From contig CAVVWD010000027.1 of the NCBI GenBank assembly GCA_963751835.1, forward strand, positions 121,652 to 185,651: a stretch of DNA of 64,000 nucleotides. The letters run 5' to 3'. The notes beneath the pieces were generated by a model that saw only the letters and a program-made list of their open reading frames with translations, was not told the origin of the DNA and did no database searches. Within the stretch, counting starts at the first letter, position 1, and each line of letters opens with the position of its first letter. Positions 34,595 to 43,484 of the stretch are shown here, piece by piece. Both the position numbers and the translations under genes were made by a program. Source of the DNA: JACVRW01 sp963751835 (GTDB lineage Bacteria > Actinomycetota > Thermoleophilia > Solirubrobacterales > Thermoleophilaceae).

Positions 34595-35170
34595 TCAATG
34601 GAGCGTGGGTCGGTAAATGAGCTCCTGGATGTGACCGTCGAGCGTCCGGTTCTCGACCAGCTCCAGGTCGAAGTCGGCCGCACCCTGGAAGATCGGGTCC
34701 AGCCCGGTCTGACCGGTGATGACAGGGAAGAGCGTCACCTGCAGGCGGTCGACTAGGCCGGCGGCCATCAGCGCCCGGTTCAACGACAGGCTGCCGTGCG
34801 AGCGCAACGGCACCTCGGACTCCTCCTTGAGCCGGGCGACGACGTCGACGGCGTCACCGCTCACGACGGTCGCGTCCGGCCAGTCGAGCGGGCCTTCCAG
34901 CGTCGTCGACACCACCGTTGCCGGCAGGCTCCTCATCCGAGTGACCCATGGGTCACGCACTTCGGACTCCTCGCTGCTCGAGGCCAGCATCCGCGCGAAT
35001 GCCCGATACGTGTTGGCCCCGAAGACCATCCGCTGCTCCGCGCCGTACAAGGCAAGGCGGTGGTCGAGCAACTCGGGGCCTTGCTTACCCCAGTAGCCGG
35101 TCCAGTTGGCGCTGGCGGCGCCGTAGCCGTCGAGGCTGGAAAAGACGTCGAAGGTGTAGGTAGCGGTCAT
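34595..35170 (-). CDS. RibD C-terminal/dihydrofolate-reductase-like protein
   Basis: 191 residues of the RibD_C (DHFR-like) fold. It has the N-terminal strand YTFDVFSSLDGYGAASANWT, the nucleotide-region VFGANTYRAFARML, LKEESEVPLRSHGSLSLNRA, and the terminal LVDRLQVTLFPVITGQTG. These stand-alone reductase-like proteins are common in soil actinobacteria; the substrate is unknown. A second member is encoded immediately upstream on the same strand. Confidence 0.85.
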   Translation of the reverse strand: MTATYTFDVFSSLDGYGAASANWTGYWGKQGPELLDHRLALYGAEQRMVFGANTYRAFARMLASSSEESEVRDPWVTRMRSLPATVVSTTLEGPLDWPDATVVSGDAVDVVARLKEESEVPLRSHGSLSLNRALMAAGLVDRLQVTLFPVITGQTGLDPIFQGAADFDLELVENRTLDGHIQELIYRPTLH

Positions 35171-35245
35171 GTCGTTCTCCTCGAGTGCGGTTGATCGGTG
35201 TGACCGGACCCCGTCCGCCGTCTAGCGCGGCACCTATGTCACGTG

Positions 35246-35863
35246 CTACTGGTCGGCCGTGGCCGTTGCGTACTGCGGGCGCCCGGTGGGCCGGTAGACC
35301 TGGATCGTTCCGCCCTTCGGGAAGGCTCGCGAGTCGACCAGGTCAAGCGCTATGTCCGGGCCGCTGGCGGGGAACAGCCGCGTGCCCTGGCCGACGACCA
35401 CGGGGACGACTAGCAGATTCATCTCGTCGACGAGGTCGTTCTCGAGCAGCCACCGGATCAGGGCGCCGCTGCCGTGAACCTGCAGCTCGCCTCCCGGCTT
35501 GGCTTTCAGTTCGCCGATGGCCGCCGCGACGTCACCGGAGAGGACGGTCGTGTCCGCCCATTGCGGGTCGGTGAGCGTGGTCGATGCGACGTACTTGGGC
35601 TGCGTGTTCAAGGCACCGACGATGGGGTGCCCCAGATCTTCCTTCACGCCCCAGTACCCGGCGAAGAGCTCGTAGGTCCGCCGGCCGAACAGGAACGCGT
35701 CGGCGCGCTGGTAGACCTGGTTGATGAACGTCATGGCCTCGTTGTCGAAGTGCCCCATGGCCCAACCGCCGCGCTCGAAACCGCCGCTGCGGTCCTCATC
35801 CGGCCCGCCGGGCCCCTGCATCACTCCATCGACGGAGACCTGCGTGGTGGTCGTCAGCTTCAT
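35246..35863 (-). CDS. RibD C-terminal/dihydrofolate-reductase-like protein
   Basis: 205 residues from ATG 35863 (RBS GAAGGGGA). The RibD_C/DHFR-like fold is seen in TTTTQVSVDGVMQGPGGPDE, AFLFGRRTYELFAGYWG, LKAKPGGELQVHGSGALIRW and LVDEMNLLVVPVVVGQGTRL. It lies 75 bases upstream of the related gene at 34595, probably an old duplication. Predicted NADPH-dependent reductase with unknown substrate. Confidence 0.87.
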   Translation of the reverse strand: MKLTTTTQVSVDGVMQGPGGPDEDRSGGFERGGWAMGHFDNEAMTFINQVYQRADAFLFGRRTYELFAGYWGVKEDLGHPIVGALNTQPKYVASTTLTDPQWADTTVLSGDVAAAIGELKAKPGGELQVHGSGALIRWLLENDLVDEMNLLVVPVVVGQGTRLFPASGPDIALDLVDSRAFPKGGTIQVYRPTGRPQYATATADQ

Positions 35864-36032
35864 GGTCCGGTCCCCTTCTCTTTGCTTCCGTCGTCGTAAG
35901 CTGAGACCGCGCCGCACCACCGATCTCATCGGTCCTGCTCCTCCACAGATTCAGGGGCGATATCGGAGCCGATCGCGCGCTAGCGGACCCTTGCTGGCTC
36001 GTCCGAGGCGGTAGCGAGCGCCCGGATCGCCG

Positions 36033-36767
36033 TCACTCGGCGATTCGTACGCGATGAGGGCTGGCAAGACGCGAGGCCGTTGCGCGGCGCTCCTGCGCCA
36101 CGCGGCTGGCTGGGGCGAACGCGCTCCAGGTGAACCAGTGCCCGAGCCCGCGTTGCAGCGTCCGCGGGCCGGTCATCGTCAGCTGGCCGGCTCGAATCGC
36201 GCCACCGAGCTCGGCCCGTCCCAAGTAGACGCGGTAGAGCGTGGTGGTGTCGACGGTGACCTCCAGGTCGACGTCGAAGCCGGGATGCTGGAGGCAGACT
36301 GAGACCTCGGAGGGCTCGAGCACCATCCAATAACGCCGCTTGGGGCCGCGAAAGTCGAACTGAACCACAGTTCGGTTGGGCGGGAGCCGCGGACGATCTA
36401 CGTGGCGGGCCATCCAAACAATCAACAGGTCGGGATCGAGTTCCTCGGGGCGCGGCTCGGTGAACGACCAGGTCGCCCCCCACTCGCCGATCGCCTGCAC
36501 GACCGGCTCGAGGTCACGGCCGGCGGACGTGAGGCGGTAGTCGAGGGTGCGGCCTTTGGGGCCCGTCCTGCGCTCGATGACCTCGGCCCGTTCGAGCGCG
36601 CGCATGCGGTCGGTGAGGACCGAGCGCGAGATCCCTGGGAGGCCGCGTTGGAGCTCGTTGAAGCCGCTCGCGCCGCCGAGCATCTCGCGCACGATCAGAA
36701 GCGTCCAGCGGTCGCCGAGGATCTCGGTGGCCTTGGCGACGGGGCAGTACTGCGCGTAGCTGCGCAT
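36033..36767 (-). CDS. HxlR-type regulator with C-terminal SCP2-like domain
   Basis: 244 residues. The N-terminal ~95 residues form an HxlR winged helix (CPVAKATEILGDRWTLLIVR, GISRSVLTDRMRALERAEVI). The C-terminal ~120 residues resemble a sterol-carrier/SCP2 ligand pocket (EVTVDTTTLYRVYLGRAELG, RAGQLTMTGPRTLQRGLGHW). HxlR-SCP2 fusions are known as ligand-sensing regulators. It is divergent from a BBE-type FAD oxidase, with the 124-base gap holding GGTTCGAAAGTAGAAC-like inverted bases, so it probably controls that oxidase. Confidence 0.85.
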   Translation of the reverse strand: MRSYAQYCPVAKATEILGDRWTLLIVREMLGGASGFNELQRGLPGISRSVLTDRMRALERAEVIERRTGPKGRTLDYRLTSAGRDLEPVVQAIGEWGATWSFTEPRPEELDPDLLIVWMARHVDRPRLPPNRTVVQFDFRGPKRRYWMVLEPSEVSVCLQHPGFDVDLEVTVDTTTLYRVYLGRAELGGAIRAGQLTMTGPRTLQRGLGHWFTWSAFAPASRVAQERRATASRLASPHRVRIAE

Positions 36768-36891
36768 CGCGCCACCATGCTAGCCGCGGATCGGGCACAG
36801 GTCTGTTACTCGGACCGGTTGGTTCGAAAGTAGAACTAGTCAGCCCGGGCCGGCTGGTGGGACGCTCATCGAGCACAGCTAGGAGGACGAG

Positions 36892-38312
36892 ATGAGCGCT
36901 ATTCAGACACCACAGGCACGGCCCCTGGAGACGACCGCGTTCGACGAGCTCGGCGGATCTTTCCGCGGAGAGCTGCTGCTGCCGACCAGCCCCGGCTACG
37001 ACACTGCCCGCAGGATCTGGAATGGCGCGGTTGACCGCCATCCGGCCTGCATCGCTCGCTGCACGGGCGTGGCAGATGTGGTCGCGGCGGTGCGCTTCGC
37101 GCGCTACCACGACCTGGAGATCGCCGTGCGGGGCGGGGGCCACAACGTGGCCGGCACCGCGGTGTGCGACGACGGGGTCGTCATCGACCTCTCGGCGATG
37201 CGGGCCGTGTCGGTCGACCCCGCCGGCCGCACGGCCTGGGTGCAGGGTGGTGCTCTGTGGGGCGACGTCGACCACGAGACGCAGGCCCACGGTCTGGCCA
37301 CCACCGGCGGCATCGTGGGCCACACCGGCGTCGCCGGGCTCACCCTCGGCGGTGGCATCGGCTTCCTCATGCGCAAACACGGGCTCACCGTCGACAACCT
37401 GCTCGCCGCCGAGGTGGTCACCGCCGAGGGCAGCATCGTCCGGGCGTCCGCCGACGAACACCCCGATCTGTTCTGGGCGCTGCGAGGCGGCGGCGGCAAC
37501 TTCGGCGTCGTCACCTCGTTCCGCTTCTCTCTGCACCCCTCGGCCCGACCGTGATGGCCGGGCCCGTCTTCTGGGCGGCCGACGACACCACCGACGTGCT
37601 GCGCTTCTACCGGGACTTCGTCGCCGAGGCGCCCGACGAGCTCGGCAGCGTCGTCAGGCTCGGCACCGTCCCCCCGCTACCGAGCATCCCCGAGGACCTG
37701 CACTGGCGGCCGGCCATCGCCGTCGCCTGCTGCTACGCCGGCGGCGTCGAAGACGGCGAGCGTGCGGTGCGAGCTCTCCGCCGGTTCGGGACGCCGCTCG
37801 TTGACCTGCTCGCACCCTCGCCGTACGTCGCCTTCCAGGGCGGCATCGACGACACCGTCCCGCACGGGTGGCACTACTACTGGAAGGCCACAAACCTCGC
37901 CGGCCTCTCCGACGACGCCATCACCGTCATCGCCGATCACGCCTACGCCGCCGGCTCGCCCCGGTCGTATGCGGCGCTGTTCCACATGGGTGGGGCCGTC
38001 GCTCGGGTCCCCCGCGACGCCACCGCCTACGCCGGTCGCGACGCTGCCCACAACATGAGCATCGATGCCGTGTGGCTCCCTGAGGAGTCCGGCGAGCACG
38101 CCGCGGCCGAGACCGCTTGGGCGCAGCGGTTCCTCCAGGCCCTCCAACCGCACCGCGCCGGTGTCTACGTCAACTTCCTTGATGCCGACGACGACGCCAG
38201 CCGCGTTCGAGAGGCGTACGGCGATCAGATCTACCGGCGACTCGCCGAAGTCAAGGCCAAGTACGACCCTGACAACGCTTTCCACCACAACAAGAACATC
38301 CAGCCCGGCTGA
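36892..38312 (+). pseudogene. BBE-type FAD-dependent oxidoreductase, single frameshift
   Basis: A ~473-residue berberine-bridge-like FAD oxidase split by one missing base near 37543 (CACCCCTC, probably one C lost). The N-terminal FAD domain contains IAVRGGGHNVAGTAVCDDGV with His and Cys at the bicovalent-flavin positions, GGGIGFLMRKHGLTVDNLL, and LRGGGGNFGVVTSF. After the shift comes the substrate domain and the BBE end YDPDNAFHHNKNIQPG. Otherwise intact, so a base error is likely. Divergent from the HxlR-SCP2 regulator, probably its target. Confidence 0.87.
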
Positions 38313-38497
38313 CGCCCGCGCCGGGCCGACCGGCCCAAAGGGTTTTCAGAAGGTCGCCCAGGCGAGCGTTGCTTGACCGGCGAACCTGCTCAAGCTCGCT
38401 TCTGCAAGGCGAGAAGCTGCTAGCTGGCGTTCCGTCCTTGTCGCGGCCGGTGTCTCAACCAGCAGCGCAACTTCGCAGGACCCGGAAGGAGATTGAA

Positions 38498-39211
38498 ATG
38501 AACACACCGCCGATCGTGTCACCGCAAGAGTGGGAGGCCGCGCGCCTGCAACTGCTCGTGAAGGAGAAGGAGCTCACCCGCGCCCGTGACGCGCTGGCGG
38601 CCGAGCGCCGCCGGATGCCGTGGATGGCCGTCGAGAAGGACTACCGCTTCGAGGGCCCGGACGGCCCGGCGAGCCTGCTCGACCTGTTCGAGGGGCGCCG
38701 TCAGCTGATCGTCTACCGCTTCTTCTACGCGCCGGACGTGACCACCTACGCGGAGGCGGGTGGGGCGTACCCGGAGCGGGGCTGCGCCGGCTGCTCCATG
38801 ATCACCGACCAGGTCGCCCACCTTGCCCACCTGAACGCTCGCGACACGACGCTCGTCTACGCCTCGCGCGCCCCCCAGGCAGAGATCCGGGGCTTGAAGG
38901 AGCGCATGGGATGGGAGCACATCCCCTGGTACACGATCACCGACGACTTCGACAAGGACTTCGGCGTCGACGAGTGGCACGGGCACAACGCCTTCATCCG
39001 CGAGGGCGACCGGATCTTCCGCACCTATTTCGTCCATAGCCGCGGCGCCGAGCACATGGGCAGTACGTGGAGCTTCCTCGACATCACCGCGCTCGGGCGC
39101 CAGGAGGAGTGGGAGGACTCGCCCGAGGGCTACCCGCAGACCGCGGCGGCCGGCCAGTGGTGGAACTACCACGACGCCTACCGCGAGGATGGATGGAACA
39201 ACGTTCTGTGA
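38498..39211 (+). CDS. DUF899 (thioredoxin-like) family protein
   Basis: 237 residues from ATG 38498 (RBS GGAAGGAG). The DUF899 family is evident from LLVKEKELTRARDALAAERR, MPWMAVEKDYRFEGPDGPAS, RFFYAPDVTTYAEAGGAYPE and GCAGCSMITDQVAHLAHLNA. The last carries a thioredoxin-like Cys-x2-Cys. FDKDFGVDEWHGHNAFIREG follows. Typical length for the family. Function unknown; redox role inferred from the fold. Confidence 0.87.
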   Translation: MNTPPIVSPQEWEAARLQLLVKEKELTRARDALAAERRRMPWMAVEKDYRFEGPDGPASLLDLFEGRRQLIVYRFFYAPDVTTYAEAGGAYPERGCAGCSMITDQVAHLAHLNARDTTLVYASRAPQAEIRGLKERMGWEHIPWYTITDDFDKDFGVDEWHGHNAFIREGDRIFRTYFVHSRGAEHMGSTWSFLDITALGRQEEWEDSPEGYPQTAAAGQWWNYHDAYREDGWNNVL

Positions 39212-39354
39212 CGAACCCCCCAGTGGCCGCGGACGCGGGGAGGTAAAAACCCCCCCGATTCGCATACATGGCCTCCTGCCCTGAGTGCGCAGCCCGTAGG
39301 CGTTGGGACGTCTACAGGGCTCTCGGCGGCAGGCCCTCCACAGGAGGTTGCACC

Positions 39355-39894
39355 ATGGAATACGTCGTTCGCCAGCCCCGCACCAAGAATCTTCTTGTGC
39401 CGGTCCTGGCCCTCGCGATCGGCGCTGCCGGCGCGGTTGGCCTCAACGCCGCGCTCGACGACACCGACGGCGGCAGCGGCTCGGCGCGGGTCATCATTAC
39501 CGACCCGGTCACTCCGGGCGCCGGCACCGCCGCGAAGGACGAGGCCGCCGCCGCCGCGGCGATCGCCCGCCACCCGGCCACGGTCGGGGCGACCGGGGTC
39601 ACCGTGAACCCGTCGACCGGCTACCCGGTGGGCGAGACCAAGGACGAGGCGTCCACGGCCGCCGCGATCGGGAACTCGAGCTCGAGCCCGCTCGTCTCGA
39701 GGGAGTCGAAGGGCGAGGCCGCCCCGGTCGGCATCCCCTCGCCGGCCGCCGCCGCCAAGATGAACGGCGAGACCGGCTCCGGCACCGCCGCGAAGGACGA
39801 GGCCGGCACCGCCGCGGCCATCGGTAGCGGCGCCTCCCAGTCCGAGGACGAGGCCCCCTTCAACATGCGTACCGGCCGTTCCGGCCGTCCGTAG
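39355..39894 (+). CDS. Anchored secreted protein with KDEA-type internal repeats
   Basis: 179 residues, family not recognised. An N-terminal signal/anchor segment (LLVPVLALAIGAAGAVGL) leads to an Ala/Thr/Ser/Gly-rich extracytoplasmic region. It has three imperfect repeats: GTAAKDEAAAAAAI (~57), GETKDEASTAAAI (~92) and GTAAKDEAGTAAAI (~142). The ATG at 39355 follows GGAGG. Low-complexity composition suggests a surface or wall-associated spacer protein. Confidence 0.6.
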   Translation: MEYVVRQPRTKNLLVPVLALAIGAAGAVGLNAALDDTDGGSGSARVIITDPVTPGAGTAAKDEAAAAAAIARHPATVGATGVTVNPSTGYPVGETKDEASTAAAIGNSSSSPLVSRESKGEAAPVGIPSPAAAAKMNGETGSGTAAKDEAGTAAAIGSGASQSEDEAPFNMRTGRSGRP

Positions 39895-39905
39895 GCATCT
39901 GGTCA

Positions 39906-39933
39906 CCGGGGCGAGCACTGTTGCTCGCCCCGG
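39906..39933. terminator. Bidirectional terminator between convergent genes
   Basis: Perfect 12-bp arms (CCGGGGCGAGCA and complement) with a 4-base loop, midway between the converging genes ending at 39894 and 39943. Confidence 0.75.
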
Positions 39934-39942
39934 GCGGCCGCC

Positions 39943-40437
39943 TCACCGCTCGGGCGCCGAAAGCACCTCGCCGAGCTTGTCGAGCATGCGCTGCTCGCCC
40001 TCGCTCACGCGCTCGGCCTTGAAGCCCATGAAGCCGCCCTCCTTGGCGGCGTCGGCGGTTCGCTGTGCGGCTCCGAGGAGCCACTTCCTGAAAGCGTCGG
40101 CCTCCTCGGGCGTCGCCTTCTCGGTCAGGATCCCGTTGACCGCGCGGAGCTCCTCGAGGATCTCCTCGCCCGCCATCGCGCCCTTCGGCTTGAAGTCTCC
40201 GACCGGGTTCTGGCGTTGCTGGGCCATCGCCGCCACGTCCTTGGCGACTGCCTCGACAAGCTCGCCGTCGCCGCCCGTCTTCGCGGTCTCGAGAATCGTC
40301 TTGACCGAGGCCGTGGTCTCCTTGAGGGCCTCGATCGGCCCGCCGGGATCGGCCAGTGAGATCGCCATCCCGGCGACTATCGGCGCACGCTCGAGACGTG
40401 CCCACTCCTCGTCTGTGAAATCCGCCTTGGTCGTCAT
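39943..40437 (-). CDS. Soluble helical protein of unknown function
   Basis: 164 residues, largely alpha-helical and charged, not recognised as a named family. It opens MTTKADFTDEEWARLERAPI, then IVAGMAISLADPGGPIEALK. A middle helix AFRKWLLGAAQRTADAAKEG and EGEQRMLDKLGEVLSAPER close the protein. No signal peptide or membrane segment. It stands alone between two terminating units, divergent from the GCS2-family ligase. Confidence 0.7.
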   Translation of the reverse strand: MTTKADFTDEEWARLERAPIVAGMAISLADPGGPIEALKETTASVKTILETAKTGGDGELVEAVAKDVAAMAQQRQNPVGDFKPKGAMAGEEILEELRAVNGILTEKATPEEADAFRKWLLGAAQRTADAAKEGGFMGFKAERVSEGEQRMLDKLGEVLSAPER

Positions 40438-40503
40438 GCCCTGAAGGCTACGCCGCTCACGGGCTGGGAATCATGCCCTGTTTCCGGGTAGCCTCGACAA
40501 AGC

Positions 40504-41982
40504 GTGGGACAGGAAGTCGCCGCGAAAGTCTTCAGCCGTGAGGACCGGCAGCGCTACCGGACGAAGGTGCGTGCGTGCCTCGACGTCTTCGAGCGCATGC
40601 TGCGCGAGTCGCGCTTCGATCCCGAGCAGCGCTCCTTCGGGCTCGAGATCGAGCTCAACCTGACCGACGACGCCGGCGATCCGGCGATGTGCAACGCGCC
40701 GGTGCTCGAGGCGATCGCCGACGCCGCGTTCCAGACGGAGCTCGGCCAGTTCAACGTGGAGATCAACATCCCGCCGCGGCTGCTCGAGCAGCAGGTGTTC
40801 GCCGAGCTAGAGGGGGAGGTCCGCAAGAGCCTCAACCAGGCTGAGGATCGCGCGCGCGGCGTTGGCGGGCACATGATGCTGATCGGGATCCTGCCCACGA
40901 TCGCCGACCGCCACCTGAACGCGGGCTCATTCAGCGAGAGCCCGCGCTACAAGCTCCTGAACGAGCAGATCTTCGCCGCCCGCGGCGAGGACCTCGAGAT
41001 CTCGATCACCGGCGTCGAGCGACTCCAGACCTTCGCCGACACGATCGCGCCGGAGGCGGCGTGCACCAGCGTCCAGCTCCACCAGCAGGTCGAGCCGGAC
41101 GCGTTCGCGAGCGTTTGGAACGCGGCGCAGGCGATCGCGGGCGTACAGGTGGCCGTGGCGGCCAACTCGCCCTTCTTCTTCGGCAAGGAGCTCTGGCGCG
41201 AGACCCGCATAGCGCTGTTCGAGCAGGCGACGGACACGCGTCCCGACGAGCTCAAGGCCCAAGGGGTGCGGCCGCGGGTCTGGTTCGGGGAGCGCTGGAT
41301 CACCTCGATCTTCGACCTGTTCGAGGAGAACGTGCGCTACTTCCCGGCGCTGCTGCCCGAGTGCGATGACGAGGACCCGCTCGAGACGCTCGATCGCGGC
41401 GACGTGCCGAGCCTGGCAGAGCTGCGGCTTCACAACGGCACGGTCTACCGCTGGAACCGCCCAATCTACGACGTGGTGCGCGGACGTCCGCACGTGCGCG
41501 TGGAGAACCGCCTGCTTCCCGCCGGCCCGACCGTCGTGGACATCCTCGCGAACGCGGCCTTCTACTACGGGCTCATCAAGTCGCTCACCGAGGATGAGCG
41601 CCCGGTGTGGTCGCGGATGTCGTTCTCGGCCGCCGAGGACAACCTCCACGCGGGCGCACGCGACGGGATCGAGGCGCGCGTGTACTGGCCGGGAGTGGGC
41701 GAGGTCCCGGTCGCGGAGCTGGTGCTGCGGCGGCTCCTGCCGATCGCCCACGAAGGCCTCGAACGCTCGAACGTCGACGCTTCCGACCGGGACCGCCTGC
41801 TCGGGATAATCGAGCGCCGCTGCGTCGAGCTGACGAACGGCGCGGCCTGGCAGAGCGCGGGTTTCCACCGCCTCTACGGAGAGCGCGGGCTCGATCGCGC
41901 CGACGCGCTCCGCGAGCTGACCGTGCGCTACCGCGACCTGATGCACTCGAACGAGCCGGTGCACGCCTGGCCGGCGTTGTGA
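40504..41982 (+). CDS. Carboxylate-amine ligase / glutamate-cysteine ligase family (GCS2) protein
   Basis: 492 residues with the GCS2 fold that joins a carboxylate to an amine using ATP. Key regions are FGLEIELNLTDDAG (~49) with acidic metal ligands, LGQFNVEINIPPRL (~81), GGHMMLIGILPTIADRHLNA (~121), SVQLHQQVEPDAF (~190) and VRVENRLLPAGPTVVDILAN (~331). GTG start. Family members include gamma-glutamylcysteine ligases and YbdK-like enzymes; the natural substrate pair is uncertain. Confidence 0.85.
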   Translation: MGQEVAAKVFSREDRQRYRTKVRACLDVFERMLRESRFDPEQRSFGLEIELNLTDDAGDPAMCNAPVLEAIADAAFQTELGQFNVEINIPPRLLEQQVFAELEGEVRKSLNQAEDRARGVGGHMMLIGILPTIADRHLNAGSFSESPRYKLLNEQIFAARGEDLEISITGVERLQTFADTIAPEAACTSVQLHQQVEPDAFASVWNAAQAIAGVQVAVAANSPFFFGKELWRETRIALFEQATDTRPDELKAQGVRPRVWFGERWITSIFDLFEENVRYFPALLPECDDEDPLETLDRGDVPSLAELRLHNGTVYRWNRPIYDVVRGRPHVRVENRLLPAGPTVVDILANAAFYYGLIKSLTEDERPVWSRMSFSAAEDNLHAGARDGIEARVYWPGVGEVPVAELVLRRLLPIAHEGLERSNVDASDRDRLLGIIERRCVELTNGAAWQSAGFHRLYGERGLDRADALRELTVRYRDLMHSNEPVHAWPAL

Positions 41983-42014
41983 GCCCAGGCCGGCCAGGGT
42001 AGGCTGGCGCGCCG

Positions 42015-42296
42015 ATGGGTTGTTGCCTGTTCGCTCTACTCACCGGATTCTTCCCTCGCCTGGCCTTTTTCCTGGTCTGGATCTTCACCAACGAGGTCGA
42101 CCGCGCCTATGACAGCTTCTGGGTGCCGCTGCTCGGCCTCATCTTCCTGCCGCTCACGGCGCTCATGTACGCGCTCACCTGGGCTCCCGTCGAAGGCCCG
42201 GAGGGCTTCGACTGGTTCCTGATCATCGGCGCCTTCCTGCTCGACCTCTCGAGCTACGGCGGCGGCGAGTACGCGCGCCGCGACCGATCGGACTGA
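42015..42296 (+). CDS. Small two- to three-helix membrane protein
   Basis: 93 residues with hydrophobic segments LFALLTGFFPRLAFFLVWIF, FWVPLLGLIFLPLTALMYAL and FDWFLIIGAFLLDLSSYGGG. A short charged tail follows. Not recognised beyond being a typical small actinobacterial membrane protein. It follows the GCS2-family gene by 32 bases and may be co-transcribed. Confidence 0.72.
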   Translation: MGCCLFALLTGFFPRLAFFLVWIFTNEVDRAYDSFWVPLLGLIFLPLTALMYALTWAPVEGPEGFDWFLIIGAFLLDLSSYGGGEYARRDRSD

Positions 42297-42320
42297 GCCT
42301 GGCTCCAGGCTGAGCCTGGC

Positions 42321-42773
42321 TCAGCCGCCCAGATGCAGTACCCAGGTCGTGCCGGCCAGTCCGTTGAGCCGGCCGCGCGCCGTTCCCGCCCCGATCCAGC
42401 GGAAGCGGGAGCTCAGCATCAACGCCCTGTGCCCCGGCGAGTCGAGCCAAGCCCGAACCGTGCCGTCCACGCGCGGGCGCCATCCGGTGTGCCAGGCGAG
42501 GTTCTCACCGAGGCGAGCGAAGCCTGCCGTCGCCCGGATCCGCTCCTGGTGGCCGAAGTAGTCGTGGCGCAGCATCCACTGGGCATAGCTGCCGGCGGAC
42601 TGGTTCAGTCGCGGCTCGGGGCGGAGCGGCTTGAGCCCCTGGCCGGCGCGCACTGCGTTCACCTGATCGACCATCTCGTCCTCGACGGGCGTCGCGGCGC
42701 CGGCAGGCATGGCCGGCAATGCGCCCGCCAGCAGCACCAGCAGCACCGTCGCGGTCTTCCGGGGCAACTGCAT
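42321..42773 (-). CDS. Secreted CAP-domain (SCP-like) protein
   Basis: 150 residues with a signal peptide (KTATVLLVLLAGALPAMPAG) and a CAP/SCP-like extracellular domain. Signature positions include VDQVNAVRAGQGLKPLRPEP, HDYFGHQERI (His), LGENLAWHTGW (Glu-Asn) and AWLDSPGHRALMLSSRFRWI (His). These match bacterial CAP proteins of unknown enzymatic role. ATG 42773. Confidence 0.87.
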   Translation of the reverse strand: MQLPRKTATVLLVLLAGALPAMPAGAATPVEDEMVDQVNAVRAGQGLKPLRPEPRLNQSAGSYAQWMLRHDYFGHQERIRATAGFARLGENLAWHTGWRPRVDGTVRAWLDSPGHRALMLSSRFRWIGAGTARGRLNGLAGTTWVLHLGG

Positions 42774-42878
42774 CGGTCCCTCCGTGTCCCGGGGCGGATT
42801 TCGGCTCCGCCCGACCTCCAACGGCGTGTGTACCCACCAGCCGCTCGACCCAAGCCTCGTCCGGCATGCGAGCATCAA

Positions 42879-43484
42879 ATGGTGCAAGTCGTCCTGGTCC
42901 GCCATGGTGAGACCGAGTGGAGCCGCGACATGCGCCACACCGGGAGCACCGACGTGCCACTGACCGACCGCGGCCGCGAGGAGGCGCGGATGCTGCGTGA
43001 CTCGCTCGCCGCCTCGAGCTTCACGCGCGTGCTCACGAGCCCGCTCAGCCGCGCGGTGGAGACATGCCGGCTGGCCGGCCTGGGCGAACGGGCGGAGACG
43101 GTGGACGCGCTGCTCGAGTGGGATTACGGCGAGTACGAGGGGATCACGACCAAGGAGATTCGCGCGGATCGGCCCGGCTGGTTCCTCTGGCGCGACGGCT
43201 GCCCGGGGGGCGAGACCGCCGAGCAGGTCGGCGCTCGCGTCGATCCGTTGTTGGCGGAGCTGAAGCAGGGGGAGGGGGACGTGGCGCTCTTCGCCCACGG
43301 CCACGTGCTACGCGTGCTCTGCGCCCGCTGGCTCGGGCTGCCGCCCCAGGACGGAGCCCTGTTCGCACTCTCGACGGCGACGCTGTCGGTGCTCGGCTTC
43401 GAACGCGAGACGGCCGTGATCACGCGCTGGAACTCGCCTGTGACGTCGCCTGTTGCCGCTTCACCCAGCGGGAGTCCGGCTTAG
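42879..43484 (+). CDS. Histidine-phosphatase (phosphoglycerate-mutase-like) family protein
   Basis: 201 residues. The catalytic LVRHGETEWS (~6-15) is followed by VLTSPLSRAVETCRLAGL with the second Arg, EWDYGEYEGIT with the acid Glu, and FAHGHVLRVLC with the second catalytic His. The start MVQVVLVRHG is at ATG 42879. The 3' end overlaps the convergent membrane gene by 65 bases. Substrate unknown; small phosphometabolites likely. Confidence 0.88.
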   Translation: MVQVVLVRHGETEWSRDMRHTGSTDVPLTDRGREEARMLRDSLAASSFTRVLTSPLSRAVETCRLAGLGERAETVDALLEWDYGEYEGITTKEIRADRPGWFLWRDGCPGGETAEQVGARVDPLLAELKQGEGDVALFAHGHVLRVLCARWLGLPPQDGALFALSTATLSVLGFERETAVITRWNSPVTSPVAASPSGSPA

